A stretch of DNA of 64,000 nt, taken from assembly GCA_005882315.1 (NCBI GenBank), contig VBAR01000003.1:711640-775639 (forward strand). Reading direction: 5' to 3'. The notes under the pieces were generated by a model, which saw only the letters and a program-made list of their open reading frames with translations, was not told the DNA's origin and did not search any database. Numbering within the stretch: position 1 is the first letter of the stretch; every line of letters begins with the position of its first letter. The DNA comes from Bacteroidota bacterium. GTDB taxonomy: Bacteria > Bacteroidota > Bacteroidia > Chitinophagales > Chitinophagaceae. Shown here piece by piece: positions 18,501 through 26,490 of this stretch. Made by a program: the position numbers and the translations under genes.

Positions 18501-18547
18501 GTGGAAGCGTAAACTACTGCAGCTGCTTTTCTTAGATTCTTTTTCAT
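15536..18547 (-). CDS. Secreted MACPF (perforin-like) protein with lectin-like N-terminus
   Basis: The ATG at 18547 gives about 1003 residues and places a signal peptide at the N-terminus (cleavage near AKAQ); a longer frame from 18583 adds 12 unlikely residues. Residues about 35-205 look like a concanavalin/LamG fold, ending in the typical LRIGDEENED...ATLRLWHKKLT. A middle region with many Ser/Thr/Tyr strands follows. Residues about 620-880 are a MACPF domain with the signature FGTHYAYAITYGG (about 760-775) and a Gly/Ser-rich membrane-insertion segment (GLSLGGSIGYSQQFS). Known relatives in Bacteroidota include the BSAP antimicrobial proteins. It probably forms pores in target membranes. It is directly coupled to the deaminase-domain gene. 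Confidence 0.85.
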   Translation of the reverse strand: MKKNLRKAAAVVYASTFFTKLFLFFFLCLACMHAKAQNQKYKPVVLDSGAVIVFSPDLRLKTGLEGTIEIIASFKNLSSVKKSVYTILLNGNDVQQQYSVSIKSDLSTIHFSNGITTAAWFLPYKDANFHQLVFVTQKDRTDFYCDQKKITPKSSLAKVRYGPRYDFKNELRIGDEENEDLQFSIATLRLWHKKLTVPEMQKTSLNYGAPRKGIVADDSLFTGLNGYSFFTSETESFFYTSPDISVTPYAGVAHGNYYVYMNDDTKSHLSTEIVSLLINKNPMGAGPLIPILAKTKNGSLSDTSFAYTQAISKNIFITSGFDTTNFPIVSGRFRDFMKNPSLPPATTIDSLPIKDRSIRRMFGTYNGSHIIALNFVTSSNDTIVICSGKPGGLQQTFCIDIPRYSDFRGFILRQDSMLNSIAFLYSNDIYAVDDFTMLNRISASGHWLAEGQTPPKRIEISDTSHFANVHGNYSAAPVYTIMDMIQDSVYILYVDNSADSANSFFTMTKSKFSTFKKKTELSASDSSLIKRFTNEDWAYIDGNATVTANQTGVTIYPQDINIASLPLQLVRPQVKESSFGDKIAWGGTFSQDQRPALSKANFVGYNILTMDPTNFQKDIYSFKEIFAYPKEGSYDYYTTDNRIIVPSGLLYRNDNVGIEKMKSFTADSTMEYSNGWGINVGANVGVPEVFSFSENVRYQQEQSQAFSGGYSKSVARTVVGKYALVLDKGTMLLSNGFRNAVSRLRNDFVNGLIPDYWGFVKEFGTHYAYAITYGGMAFLEVTSKFTDRDSAQSRSLAIEAKAEGIIEGLSLGGSIGYSQQFSTSGSKTTDAQHVRFGTFGGSMSTGQSWSLQQGEEVPILMDLRPIWDLFSPTFFDDPAIWSSMRGALEQTILNKGIFKDSLIPCPVIDSTILTVELSHPLEMGSGYHIGYLTNKNDTVEFEMDKADTLLILPFGSKNIYTYAYKYGVRTPNYPYNPACWDPQMKVIIYFEGYNNRTYKTLRK

Positions 18548-18566
18548 GAAAATAGTTTTGGTTATC

Positions 18567-18596
18567 CTGTATGATACAGCCACTAATTAACTAGTG
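18567..18596 (-). promoter_or_regulatory. Two adjacent palindromes in the MACPF leader
   Basis: CTGTAT-G-ATACAG (18567-18579) is a perfect 13-base palindrome, and CACTA-ATTAAC-TAGTG (18581-18596) is a second inverted repeat. Both lie 20-50 bases before the MACPF start codon and could be operators or leader hairpins; no protein is known to bind them. Confidence 0.35.
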
Positions 18597-18896
18597 CGCA
18601 TAACACAACTTTGATAATTCTATCACAAACGATCAATAATCTTTAGATATGCTACCTAACCAGAAGAATATGCTAAAACAACGGGTGAGTAATGACGCGA
18701 CAGTTCTAAGATAAAGATTTTAGAATAAAAAACAAATGGACATGCCAGTAGTATGATTTTAAACGGGTGCGATCATTTTTTAAATACGAATACGGCATAT
18801 CCGTCCCCTCGTCGTCAATAAGGGTCACCAATTAAAAGAATGGTTCCTCTCGAAGGATCAATAACCATAAGCAAACAGTAACTCATTTCTCCCCGC
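18597..18896. other. Intergenic region upstream of the MACPF operon
   Basis: About 300 bases between the end of the NHL-repeat gene and the MACPF leader. I see no coding frame, RNA gene, clear terminator or consensus promoter. The promoter of the toxin operon should lie here, but no exact TAnnTTTG box is present on the minus strand. Confidence 0.5.
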
Positions 18897-21770
18897 TTAT
18901 CGTATTAAAACAAAACTACCATTTACGAGTTTGGGTTGTTCACCCGAAAACTGATAACTGCAGGTCCAGATGAAAGTGTCGCTGGGCTGCGGAATCCCTT
19001 TGAAAATTCCGTTCCATCCCTGGCCTGCATCGGACGTTTGAAATACCAATTGGCCCCAGCGATTAAAGATGCTGAATTTGTATGAAACCAAATTTCCATA
19101 GGCGATGGGTTTGATCAGATCATTCTTTCCATCGTTGTTTGGAGTGAATGCCGAAGGAACAAAGATCCCTTTCATGCATTGCTTCGGTACCACTGTTATA
19201 AATTCTTTACCAACACAATCATTATTATCGCGAACTTCTAACCAATACTGCCCCGCTTGTGTAATGGTAATTGATTTGGTCACGGAACCCGTGCTCCAGT
19301 TATAGCTGGAAAAATTCTGAAGTGATTGCAACACGAGCGAACTGTATTCGCAAATGCTTGTATCGGCCTGCATGAAACCGGATGGTGATGGTAATAATGT
19401 CGTGATGGTTGTACTACCGGTTCCCACACAACCTTTATCATCGGTTACTGTTACAGAATAAGTGCCGGGAGCATTCACCGTGATTGACTGTGTCGTAACA
19501 CCTGTGCTCCAGCTATAGGATGAGAAGTTTCCGGCATTCAAAATCCTGCTATCACCTGCACATAATGAATTAGACTGATCTAAATTTACAACAACATCAG
19601 GATGTACTGTTATCATCACTGCATTACTTGTAGCTTCCGTAGTAGTCAGACAGGATCCGGTGGTACTCAGCTTACAAGTGACAACATCTCCATTGACAAA
19701 ACTGTTATCGGCGTAATTAACTAACCCGTTTCCGACTGGTACACCATTTTTATACCACTGATAACTTGGCGTCGTTCCGACATTCATCGCTGATGCAATG
19801 AAATTGACCTGGCCTCCACGACAAATATCGACTACATTAGAGCTGATGGTTATGGAAGGAGTTACCGAAGCTATGATATGCATTTGAATAGGAATGCTCG
19901 GCACAACGGGTGAGACTAAGCATGGTAAACTTGATCCGACAACACCAAACACGTGATCTCCGTCTGTCAATGTATTATCGGTATAGGTTGGTGAGTTCAG
20001 GAAAAGATTTGTACCATTCCTGAACCATGTATAGGCTGGTGAAGTACCCCCATTAGTCACAGTTGCTGTAAAAGTAACGGGGGTTCCAAAGCAAACATTA
20101 TTTGCTGAAGCAACAACGGTGATGCCAACTATGACGGGAACATTAACACTTAATGTAATGGAGTTACTGACTGCAGTTGAAGTTGTGAGACAAGTGCCGT
20201 TTGAAACCATTGTAACGTTAACAACATCACCATTCTGAAAAGTATTATCTGAATACGTACTACTGTTTGAACCGACAGGTATCCCGTTCTTCATCCATTG
20301 ATATACCGGTGCTGATCCTCCATTAAGTGGTGTCGCATTGAAAACGACCTGCTGGCCCGTACAGATAGTTGAAGTGTTTGCTACGATGGAAACGGAAGGA
20401 GTGAGCGTAGCAGGGATGTGTAATAAACCCTCTCGGGAAAAAATTGCACCGCAACTATTGCTTGCAACACAACGATACCCGTAATTGCTCATGTTTGCGG
20501 TCGCGGCCGTTATTGAAAGAATGTTTGTATTCACACCCGAATACATAGCATCGTTATTTAAGTTCACCCAACTGCCTTGAACTGTTTGCACCTGCCACTG
20601 ATAAGTTGTGATATTAGTTGCACTGATACTAAAAGAAGCATTCCACCCACTGCATATTATGGCTGTAGAGGGTTGCTGATCGATTGTGGCCATTATGCAA
20701 TTAGATATCTTCCTTATTACATTCCCTACGTGTTGATTGGCGAAATAAATATTATCATTATGATCGATGCTGATCCTGCCTTCAGTGAATTGCATATTGG
20801 CAGCTATTGCCGGGCCTCCATCACCTTCATAACCCCATGTGCCACTGCCCGCATAAGTGGTGATGATACCGGCTGCATTGATTTTCCTGATAACAGCATT
20901 GTCATCGCCCATGAAGAGGTTGCCTGCATTGTCAATAATTACCGATCCGGGAAATTTAATTTGCGCCGATGTTGCAGGGCCATTATCTCCAGAGTAACCC
21001 TGCACCCCGGTGCCTGCAATGGTTGTGATGATCCCCGAATTAGTCACTTTTCTAATGCGATGATTTTGTCCATCTGGAATATAAACATTACCGAGATTAT
21101 CAATAGCTACTTTTCCTGGAAATGCTAGTTGTGCGGCTATTGCAGGACCACCATCACCGGAATATCCAATCGTACCATTACCAGCAATTGTTGTGACAAT
21201 ACCCGCACTTACTCTTCTTAACGTATGACATCCGTTGTCCGATATATACAAATTATTTGATGCATCGAAGCTTAATGCGGCTATTGCACGAAACCTTGCA
21301 AGTAACAAAGGTCCACCATCACCAACAGCACAGTTGCTTGTAACCTGACCCGACACGGTAGTGATTATACCGGCAGGATCGATCCTTCTGATTACAGTCC
21401 CCAACTGGTCAGCAAAATAAATATTATTGTTATTGTCAATGGCAATCGCAGAAGGATGGCGAATGAGCGCATTCACTGCAGGTCCTCCATCGCCGGTATA
21501 ACCTGTGATCGCATCTGATCCTGCAATGGTAGTAATGATGCCCGCTGCATCGATCTTTCGAATCGTATTATTAAAATTCTGGGCGATGTACATATTTCCC
21601 AGGTAGTCGAAGGCCGGATAACAAGAACCCATATCACTTAAAGCTGCATAAATAGCGGGTCCACCATCGCCTGAGTTATTGATGGTACCATTACCCGCAA
21701 CGGTGTAGATAGTTTGTGCAGGCAAAGACGTGAAAGCAATGAAAGAAATCATTATAGCAGCCAGTTTCAT
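18897..21770 (-). CDS. NHL-repeat / Ig-like protein with T9SS type B sorting domain
   Basis: A 957-residue exported protein. A signal peptide (to about residue 18) is followed by about six NHL-type propeller repeats (residues 20-360; recurring GDGGPA, IDNNGN-Y and IRKI-GIITTIAG units). Then come Ig-like repeats with TPSVSI-AN..ICxGQ and YQWxKNG patterns (about 365-690), two shorter repeats with SYxWSTG-TTQSI-V (about 690-860), and a C-terminal domain FTPNNDGKND..FNRWGQLVF..GWNG. That last domain is the gliding-motility-associated/CHU_C (T9SS type B) sorting domain, so the protein should be exported by T9SS and displayed on the surface. Function beyond binding or adhesion is unknown. Confidence 0.9.
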   Translation of the reverse strand: MKLAAIMISFIAFTSLPAQTIYTVAGNGTINNSGDGGPAIYAALSDMGSCYPAFDYLGNMYIAQNFNNTIRKIDAAGIITTIAGSDAITGYTGDGGPAVNALIRHPSAIAIDNNNNIYFADQLGTVIRRIDPAGIITTVSGQVTSNCAVGDGGPLLLARFRAIAALSFDASNNLYISDNGCHTLRRVSAGIVTTIAGNGTIGYSGDGGPAIAAQLAFPGKVAIDNLGNVYIPDGQNHRIRKVTNSGIITTIAGTGVQGYSGDNGPATSAQIKFPGSVIIDNAGNLFMGDDNAVIRKINAAGIITTYAGSGTWGYEGDGGPAIAANMQFTEGRISIDHNDNIYFANQHVGNVIRKISNCIMATIDQQPSTAIICSGWNASFSISATNITTYQWQVQTVQGSWVNLNNDAMYSGVNTNILSITAATANMSNYGYRCVASNSCGAIFSREGLLHIPATLTPSVSIVANTSTICTGQQVVFNATPLNGGSAPVYQWMKNGIPVGSNSSTYSDNTFQNGDVVNVTMVSNGTCLTTSTAVSNSITLSVNVPVIVGITVVASANNVCFGTPVTFTATVTNGGTSPAYTWFRNGTNLFLNSPTYTDNTLTDGDHVFGVVGSSLPCLVSPVVPSIPIQMHIIASVTPSITISSNVVDICRGGQVNFIASAMNVGTTPSYQWYKNGVPVGNGLVNYADNSFVNGDVVTCKLSTTGSCLTTTEATSNAVMITVHPDVVVNLDQSNSLCAGDSRILNAGNFSSYSWSTGVTTQSITVNAPGTYSVTVTDDKGCVGTGSTTITTLLPSPSGFMQADTSICEYSSLVLQSLQNFSSYNWSTGSVTKSITITQAGQYWLEVRDNNDCVGKEFITVVPKQCMKGIFVPSAFTPNNDGKNDLIKPIAYGNLVSYKFSIFNRWGQLVFQTSDAGQGWNGIFKGIPQPSDTFIWTCSYQFSGEQPKLVNGSFVLIR

Positions 21771-21833
21771 GAGAGCTAAAATAATTTTTTTTGGGCGAAA
21801 ATACTAGTGGAAAACTCCGTTGTAAAAGTCTCT

Positions 21834-21841
21834 CAAATCTA
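21834..21841 (-). promoter_or_regulatory. TAnnTTTG promoter box for the NHL-repeat gene
   Basis: On the minus strand TAGATTTG matches the Bacteroidota -7 box and lies 64 bases before the start codon. No TTG was found at the usual -33 distance, so the call is moderate. Confidence 0.4.
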
Positions 21842-21862
21842 GGTCTTGACTTCTTCCGATTC

Positions 21863-22111
21863 TCACCTGAATCTCATCCTCACCTGCTTTGCTTTTATCT
21901 CAATTTCTGAAGGCTGCCCGGACAGCATCTTATCCAGCTCTTCTTTTTTGTAGTAACCGCTTTCATTCTTATAGATCCCGTAGTCTTCGCATTTCTTATT
22001 CAACTGTGTTCGGCCGAGATTGCAATAGATCATCGCTTCCTCTGGTTTTAGATATGGTTTAAAACATAATGCAACGGCTTTCATCACGGTTCTTTCATAC
22101 TTCTTCACCAT
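21863..22111 (-). CDS. Small helix-turn-helix (excisionase-like) protein
   Basis: An 82-residue protein. The segment YLKPEEAMIYCNLGRTQLNKKCEDYG followed by YYKKEELDKML has the pattern of a MerR/excisionase-type winged helix-turn-helix that reads a target site. Such small proteins are common at the edge of Bacteroidota conjugative elements, where they control excision or transcription. A second start at the tenth codon (MKAVALCF) is possible. It is the last gene of the minus-strand tra cluster. Confidence 0.65.
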   Translation of the reverse strand: MVKKYERTVMKAVALCFKPYLKPEEAMIYCNLGRTQLNKKCEDYGIYKNESGYYKKEELDKMLSGQPSEIEIKAKQVRMRFR

Positions 22112-22174
22112 ACCTTCATTTTTTACAAACTGCGCGTCACAAAAATGGTGCGCGCTGCACCCAATGCAACAGCT

Positions 22175-22459
22175 TTACCTGGTAACGATCGCGATCTTTG
22201 AATTCTCAAACCTGTTAAACGTAGGTTGATAATTAATATGACCAGCCGAATGCAATTCTCTTAAACATCGTTGGTACGTTCCTCTTCCAACGATCCTTGC
22301 CATCTTCATTAATTCATCCCGGCGCATATCGATCATACCTTTATACTGCTGTTGCTTCCATAAGCAAAACAGTGTAACATATAAACTGATATGCGCCGGG
22401 TGAATCCTGTGATCCTCCGCCACTGCTAACATAAAACCTTCCAGTACTTTCAAATACAT
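22175..22459 (-). CDS. Winged-helix protein of the conjugative element
   Basis: A 94-residue protein with helices consistent with a winged helix: HPAHISLYVTLFCLWKQQ, then RRDELMKMARI-GRGTYQRCLRELHSAGHINYQPT. The pattern (a helix, REELM..ARI-S..TYHRCLRELH-GYI) is familiar from small DNA-binding proteins in Bacteroidota mobile elements. Its ATG begins at the base right after the stop codon of the upstream gene, so it is translationally coupled. It is probably a regulator or replication accessory protein of the element; the exact role is unknown. Confidence 0.65.
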   Translation of the reverse strand: MYLKVLEGFMLAVAEDHRIHPAHISLYVTLFCLWKQQQYKGMIDMRRDELMKMARIVGRGTYQRCLRELHSAGHINYQPTFNRFENSKIAIVTR

Positions 22460-23269
22460 CTAGGAGATCTTTTGTCGTTTACCCCTTTTTATTTTTTTTT
22501 TACTTTGATCCGGAGCATCATCATCACTCTTATCCACCTTCGTACTTTGTTTTGAAGATTGCATTTCCTTTACATTACCATTCAAAGTTTGTCCATACTT
22601 CTCAGCGAGTTCCTGTTTGTCCACCCGCTGCATCTTCATATCATAGACATTCACTGCCTTGAATTGTGGATTAGCCTCAACGTATAGCTTTTCCGCAGTA
22701 CCATTCTTTTCAAATGTGACGATCTGAGCATTACCTTTTTGGAGAGACTTTATAAGATCTTCTTTTTGCTTTTCATCCAGCAATTCTTTGATTGGGTATT
22801 TCGCAAGAGCATCGGCGACATTGTAACCATAATTCTCATGAAATTGCTGTCTTTTAAAATTTCCTTGGGTATCTTTTTCACTGAAGTCAAGCTTCACCCA
22901 GGCCTTATACTTCTCCCCTTCTTTATTTTCCAACTCCTTATGCACGGCACGACCATTTAGAAGATTATAAGCTTCTTTCAAAGTGAGACCATGGCCATTA
23001 TTAATATAGAAGGCCTGCTGCATTTGCTGGTTATCTCTGTCTACCTTCATTTGTACATCGTACTTATTAAAAAAGTACATGTCTGTTTCGGTTGACTTTT
23101 TAAAATAGAGTTCGACCTTTACCGGCTGTTTGTTGACTTCAGTTTCCAGTTTCAAACTAAACTCTGGCTCTTGCTTTTTAACTTCCGCAGCAAGTTGAGC
23201 GTTCAGCGTTTCACCAAATCCTGCATAGAGCAGGTTTTTTTCCAGGTACGTTAAATTCTTTTCATTCAT
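22460..23269 (-). CDS. DUF3945/DUF4099-like protein of the conjugative element
   Basis: About 269 residues from the ATG at 23269; a TTG three codons earlier is less likely. It contains repeated KVELYFKKS..MYFFNKYDVQMKV and LxEAYNLLNGRAVHKEL units and a segment FHENYGYNVADALAKYPIKEL, like the DUF3945/DUF4099-type proteins carried by Bacteroides conjugative transposons. The last 40 residues are Lys-rich (SKKKIKRGKRQK) and may bind nucleic acid. No function is established. It sits between the tra operon and two small DNA-binding protein genes. Confidence 0.6.
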   Translation of the reverse strand: MNEKNLTYLEKNLLYAGFGETLNAQLAAEVKKQEPEFSLKLETEVNKQPVKVELYFKKSTETDMYFFNKYDVQMKVDRDNQQMQQAFYINNGHGLTLKEAYNLLNGRAVHKELENKEGEKYKAWVKLDFSEKDTQGNFKRQQFHENYGYNVADALAKYPIKELLDEKQKEDLIKSLQKGNAQIVTFEKNGTAEKLYVEANPQFKAVNVYDMKMQRVDKQELAEKYGQTLNGNVKEMQSSKQSTKVDKSDDDAPDQSKKKIKRGKRQKIS

Positions 23270-23299
23270 AATTGACAAATTTTAATTTTTATAAATTTC

Positions 23300-23455
23300 A
23301 GTTTCTCCTTTCCCGTTTCACCTTTCACTTTTCACTTTTCACGTTTCACTTTTCACGTCTCACTTTTCCCGTTTCACATTTCACCTTTCACTATTGACCA
23401 TTCACCATTCACCATTCACGTCTCACTTTTCACGTCTCACTTTTCCCCTTTCACC
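23300..23455. repeat. Degenerate TTTCAC tandem repeat tract
   Basis: About 155 bases of repeated words (TTTCACTTTTCAC, TTTCACGTCTCAC, CATTCACCATTCAC) with a period of 9-12. There is no spacer structure, so it is not a CRISPR array. It separates the DUF3945-like gene from traN and looks like a decaying microsatellite. Confidence 0.75.
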
Positions 23456-24210
23456 TATCTCAACTCCGGCAATGGCACTGCCTTCATGATATGCCCATTG
23501 TTTATCTTCAGTTGAAAATGACGTCCTCCATTTTTTTCCATGATCTGTACACCCAAAAACTTTGCATCAGGGATCGTGAACTTTTCGAGTGCCACTACGA
23601 CAACAGAAAAATCATGAGCCTTAACTTTACTTTTATTTCCGGCAGTGTATAAAGGAACACGATCATTCTCCTGGACCGCTGTCCGTTTAGTTTTTCTTTT
23701 GTCTTTGGTAAAAAAGCGAAGTACATCGATATCATAATCAAGTGGAGAATGATTGCATAATAACAGCTGGTAAAAAATTACATCATCCTTGATATAGATA
23801 CCAATGATGCTCGCCTTTATTCCATACTTTTCTACACGCATTACACGTATCGATGGCTTATTATCTAAAATTGCATTGGCATAGGTAGCTATGCTTGCCT
23901 TTCGGTTGACAGGCAGATGATAAATGAATTCAGATGGCCGTTCTTTATAGTTTACAGTAAACGAATAAACACTGCCATCGCCTGTAACAACACTTAAATT
24001 CGTTTCTTTAAATTGTTTTGCCGCAGCTTTCACCATCAGGATATTATCATTTTCTTTCAAGGGTTGTACGAGCAGATCATTTGTACCCCTGTCTACATAC
24101 TTAATAGGGAAAGGAAAGATCAGACTGCTCGTTTTGTCAGTAGTGATCGCAAGAGGTTGTTGCGATAAAGCAACATTGCAGATAAGAAGTAATGGAATTA
24201 ATTGTTTCAT
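23455..24210 (-). CDS. traN: Conjugative transposon protein TraN
   Basis: A 251-residue protein with a signal peptide (to about residue 16, ALSQQP). The start of the mature protein, [21 protein letters not shown], is the hallmark of Bacteroides TraN (DUF4138), the functional counterpart of VirB9: the outer-membrane-linked part of the type IV secretion core complex. It follows traM after 3 bases. The gene is the last recognisable tra gene; traO, traP and traQ, which usually follow, are absent here. Confidence 0.9.
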   Translation of the reverse strand: MKQLIPLLLICNVALSQQPLAITTDKTSSLIFPFPIKYVDRGTNDLLVQPLKENDNILMVKAAAKQFKETNLSVVTGDGSVYSFTVNYKERPSEFIYHLPVNRKASIATYANAILDNKPSIRVMRVEKYGIKASIIGIYIKDDVIFYQLLLCNHSPLDYDIDVLRFFTKDKRKTKRTAVQENDRVPLYTAGNKSKVKAHDFSVVVVALEKFTIPDAKFLGVQIMEKNGGRHFQLKINNGHIMKAVPLPELR

Positions 24211-24213
24211 AAC

Positions 24214-25431
24214 TTAATTTTTATTTTTAAAAAATACCTTGTAACCACCTTTGATCGTCACCTTCACCAACTTCAATTTCCTTGAGAATAAACTTTTAAT
24301 AGCACCTATCCCTGTTCGTGCAGCCTGTGCCTTAAGAGAAGGATCAACCGAAGGCATATCCATAATGGATAAACTATTATCGGCTGATTGCCTGGCAACA
24401 TCGCGCGTGATCGCTCCGGGAATATAAATACCTGGGAGCCCATCCATATCATGCACTTCGAGCTTGACAGCATATAAATTCTTACGACTGGTGATGGAAT
24501 TAATTTCGACCTTCATTCTTTCTCCTTCGAGCGTTGCAATGCCTGAAATAAAATTATCCTTGGGGATCAATTGACCATTGATATAAATATCACGGTCGAG
24601 TCGAAATTTAACAACGGCGCCAGTTACGATAACCTGTGTTCCATGAACTGTACCTTCAATAAGGTTTTGCTCAGTAACTTCACTTGCATTACTCACACCA
24701 TAAAATCCTTTTGTAAGATCACCGGTTCCTTGCTCTGTTGAAACAGCAAACACATTATCACTATTCATCTTCAACTTTTCTTTCATCCGTTCTTTCACAC
24801 GTTGCGGATGCTGTATATCGAGGATTCTATCGAGTGTTCCTTCCAGTTGTTTGATCTCAGGATCTTCATCCGAACCAGTATCTTTCACTTTCAGCATTGC
24901 CTCAAGCCGTTCCACTTCTTTAGAAAGATCATCATCCTTACCTTTATCGGGCGTTACATCCCCTTTCTTTGAAATTTCATTTTCCAGCAACTTTAATTTT
25001 CTCAACACCTTTTCTTCAGGGTTATCTTCTGTAACTTCATAAGGTGATACATTGAGCCTTTGATTATATTTCTTTGCGGTGGTGCCGGCGAGCTCCTGGA
25101 GTTCATCGCCATAAAATGCATTGAGGCCCGTATCCTTTTTAAAGTACGGATCGTTCTTCATCCATTCATCCAGCTTCAATGAATCTCTGCTTGCCTTATC
25201 ATAAAAGTCAAGCTTATCTCTTAACTTCTCTTCCTTGAACTTTGCATCAGGTAACTTTAAATTCAGTCCCTTTGCGCTCACATTTGTTTCTGCTTTCCCA
25301 CGGCCTCCACCCAAAGCCCAGAAAGCCATCGTTAAAAATGGTATTACCAACAAGGGCAACATCAATAACAATCTTTGTTCCTTCACACTTTTATTCATAG
25401 TCACATTTTTTTTATCGTTGTTGTTCTTCAT
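24214..25431 (-). CDS. traM: Conjugative transposon protein TraM
   Basis: A 405-residue protein. One transmembrane helix (about 22-42, LLLMLPLLVIPFLTMAFWAL) is followed by a long charged periplasmic linker (GLNLKLPDAKFKEEKLRDK) and a C-terminal domain with VIVTGAVVKFRLDRDIYING, typical of TraM/VirB10 proteins that link the inner and outer membranes. The start at 25431 overlaps the upstream gene by 20 bases; the internal ATG at 25398 (MNKSVKEQR) is an alternative start. It belongs to the type IV secretion core with TraN and TraK. Confidence 0.88.
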   Translation of the reverse strand: MKNNNDKKNVTMNKSVKEQRLLLMLPLLVIPFLTMAFWALGGGRGKAETNVSAKGLNLKLPDAKFKEEKLRDKLDFYDKASRDSLKLDEWMKNDPYFKKDTGLNAFYGDELQELAGTTAKKYNQRLNVSPYEVTEDNPEEKVLRKLKLLENEISKKGDVTPDKGKDDDLSKEVERLEAMLKVKDTGSDEDPEIKQLEGTLDRILDIQHPQRVKERMKEKLKMNSDNVFAVSTEQGTGDLTKGFYGVSNASEVTEQNLIEGTVHGTQVIVTGAVVKFRLDRDIYINGQLIPKDNFISGIATLEGERMKVEINSITSRKNLYAVKLEVHDMDGLPGIYIPGAITRDVARQSADNSLSIMDMPSVDPSLKAQAARTGIGAIKSLFSRKLKLVKVTIKGGYKVFFKNKN

Positions 25432-25846
25432 AAATTCCCTCCAGCACTTTCATACTATCGAGCAAACTTTTTGCAATAGGTAACCCGAGACTATCCATGT
25501 ATTGTTTATATTCCTGTATCTGCCGGTAAATTTCTTCGGGTATGAAATTTTCCATTATTTCATCACCAGCTTTATCAATATGTTTAGGTACACTTACAGT
25601 ATCGATCCTGATCGCTGGCACAGGTTTGGAAACAAGAGCATTCACCACCAGGTAAATACTGAATCCCCCACTGAATACGCAAAAGGTTAACAGGAATAAT
25701 TTCATTTTTTTTACATCCATATCTGAAAAAATTTTGTTCATTACTTTGGTGAACAGAACTTGGATCTTAATAAAACTGCTGGCAATTTTACTTGCAACCC
25801 TATCTTGCACAACATTTTCTTTATGCACTTTCGCTTTTCTAAACAT
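25412..25846 (-). CDS. TraL-like single-helix membrane protein
   Basis: A 144-residue protein with one transmembrane helix (about 53-72, LFLLTFCVFSGGFSIYLVVNAL) and a short periplasmic tail containing DTVSVPKHIDKAG. It sits in the position of traL, between traK and traM, and has the same small single-helix form, but it is longer than usual and sequence similarity alone would not name it. It overlaps traM by 20 bases. Confidence 0.6.
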   Translation of the reverse strand: MFRKAKVHKENVVQDRVASKIASSFIKIQVLFTKVMNKIFSDMDVKKMKLFLLTFCVFSGGFSIYLVVNALVSKPVPAIRIDTVSVPKHIDKAGDEIMENFIPEEIYRQIQEYKQYMDSLGLPIAKSLLDSMKVLEGIYEEQQR

Positions 25847-25864
25847 ACTTTTCCTTTTTCTCTG

Positions 25865-26485
25865 CTACTGCCTATCCTCAATTTTAATATCCTTATTCTC
25901 TAGTGTCCTCCACCGCTCGATAAGAAACCCATGTGAATTATTATCCGACCTTGTTACATTCCGGAGTTGTCCTTCTGTGATCAGGCTCCTCGTTACAATA
26001 GATGTCGGTCGTATTATTTTCTGCACACCTGTATACCTGAAGTGATAAGGATATTCATTGGTATTGATCAGGATGCTGTCACTTTGTAATTCCTGGCTGA
26101 TATTCCCAGAAATAAGATTCGTATAGTATCCGTTCTCTTTTAAGTTATCGTACTGTTCCTTGGCAGAGCCATCTGCGAGGTATAATGCTTTATTAATATT
26201 GCTATTAATAACTTTATCATCAGGGTCCATCGTAAAAAAATAAAAGTGAAACATTTTTACGTGGTCTGTTGCTTCCACCTTTACATTATCTTTCCTGTCC
26301 GCTGAATAGGCTTCGAGCGCTTTTCCATTGGCCAAAATGAAAACGCGTTGCTGCGCTTCTGATGCTACGTTGAAACTTTTATAAATAACAAAACTTGTAA
26401 GCAAAACACAGGCGACCAAAAAAGCAAAGGAGAAAGATCGCATCTGCCTGAAAGCCGAATCAATATTTTTCATTTTTTGAAACAT
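25865..26485 (-). CDS. traK: Conjugative transposon protein TraK
   Basis: A 206-residue protein with one N-terminal transmembrane helix (FAFLVACVLLTSFVIYKSF) followed by a periplasmic domain. The stretch KALEAYSADRKDNVKVEATDH, then HFYFFTMDPDDKVI, is characteristic of TraK (VirB8-like), which helps assemble the secretion channel. The start may be the ATG at 26485 or the one at 26473 (MKNIDSAF). It follows traJ after 5 bases. Confidence 0.9.
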   Translation of the reverse strand: MFQKMKNIDSAFRQMRSFSFAFLVACVLLTSFVIYKSFNVASEAQQRVFILANGKALEAYSADRKDNVKVEATDHVKMFHFYFFTMDPDDKVINSNINKALYLADGSAKEQYDNLKENGYYTNLISGNISQELQSDSILINTNEYPYHFRYTGVQKIIRPTSIVTRSLITEGQLRNVTRSDNNSHGFLIERWRTLENKDIKIEDRQ

Positions 26486-26490
26486 CTATC

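Noticed and set aside
20577..21128. Plus-strand frame of 183 codons inside the NHL-repeat gene
   Set aside because: It is the antisense reading of the repeated propeller units; no start signal or domain was seen.
23300..23455. Repeat tract as a CRISPR array
   Set aside because: Repeats are 6-12 bases, contiguous and degenerate, with no spacers, and no cas genes are near.
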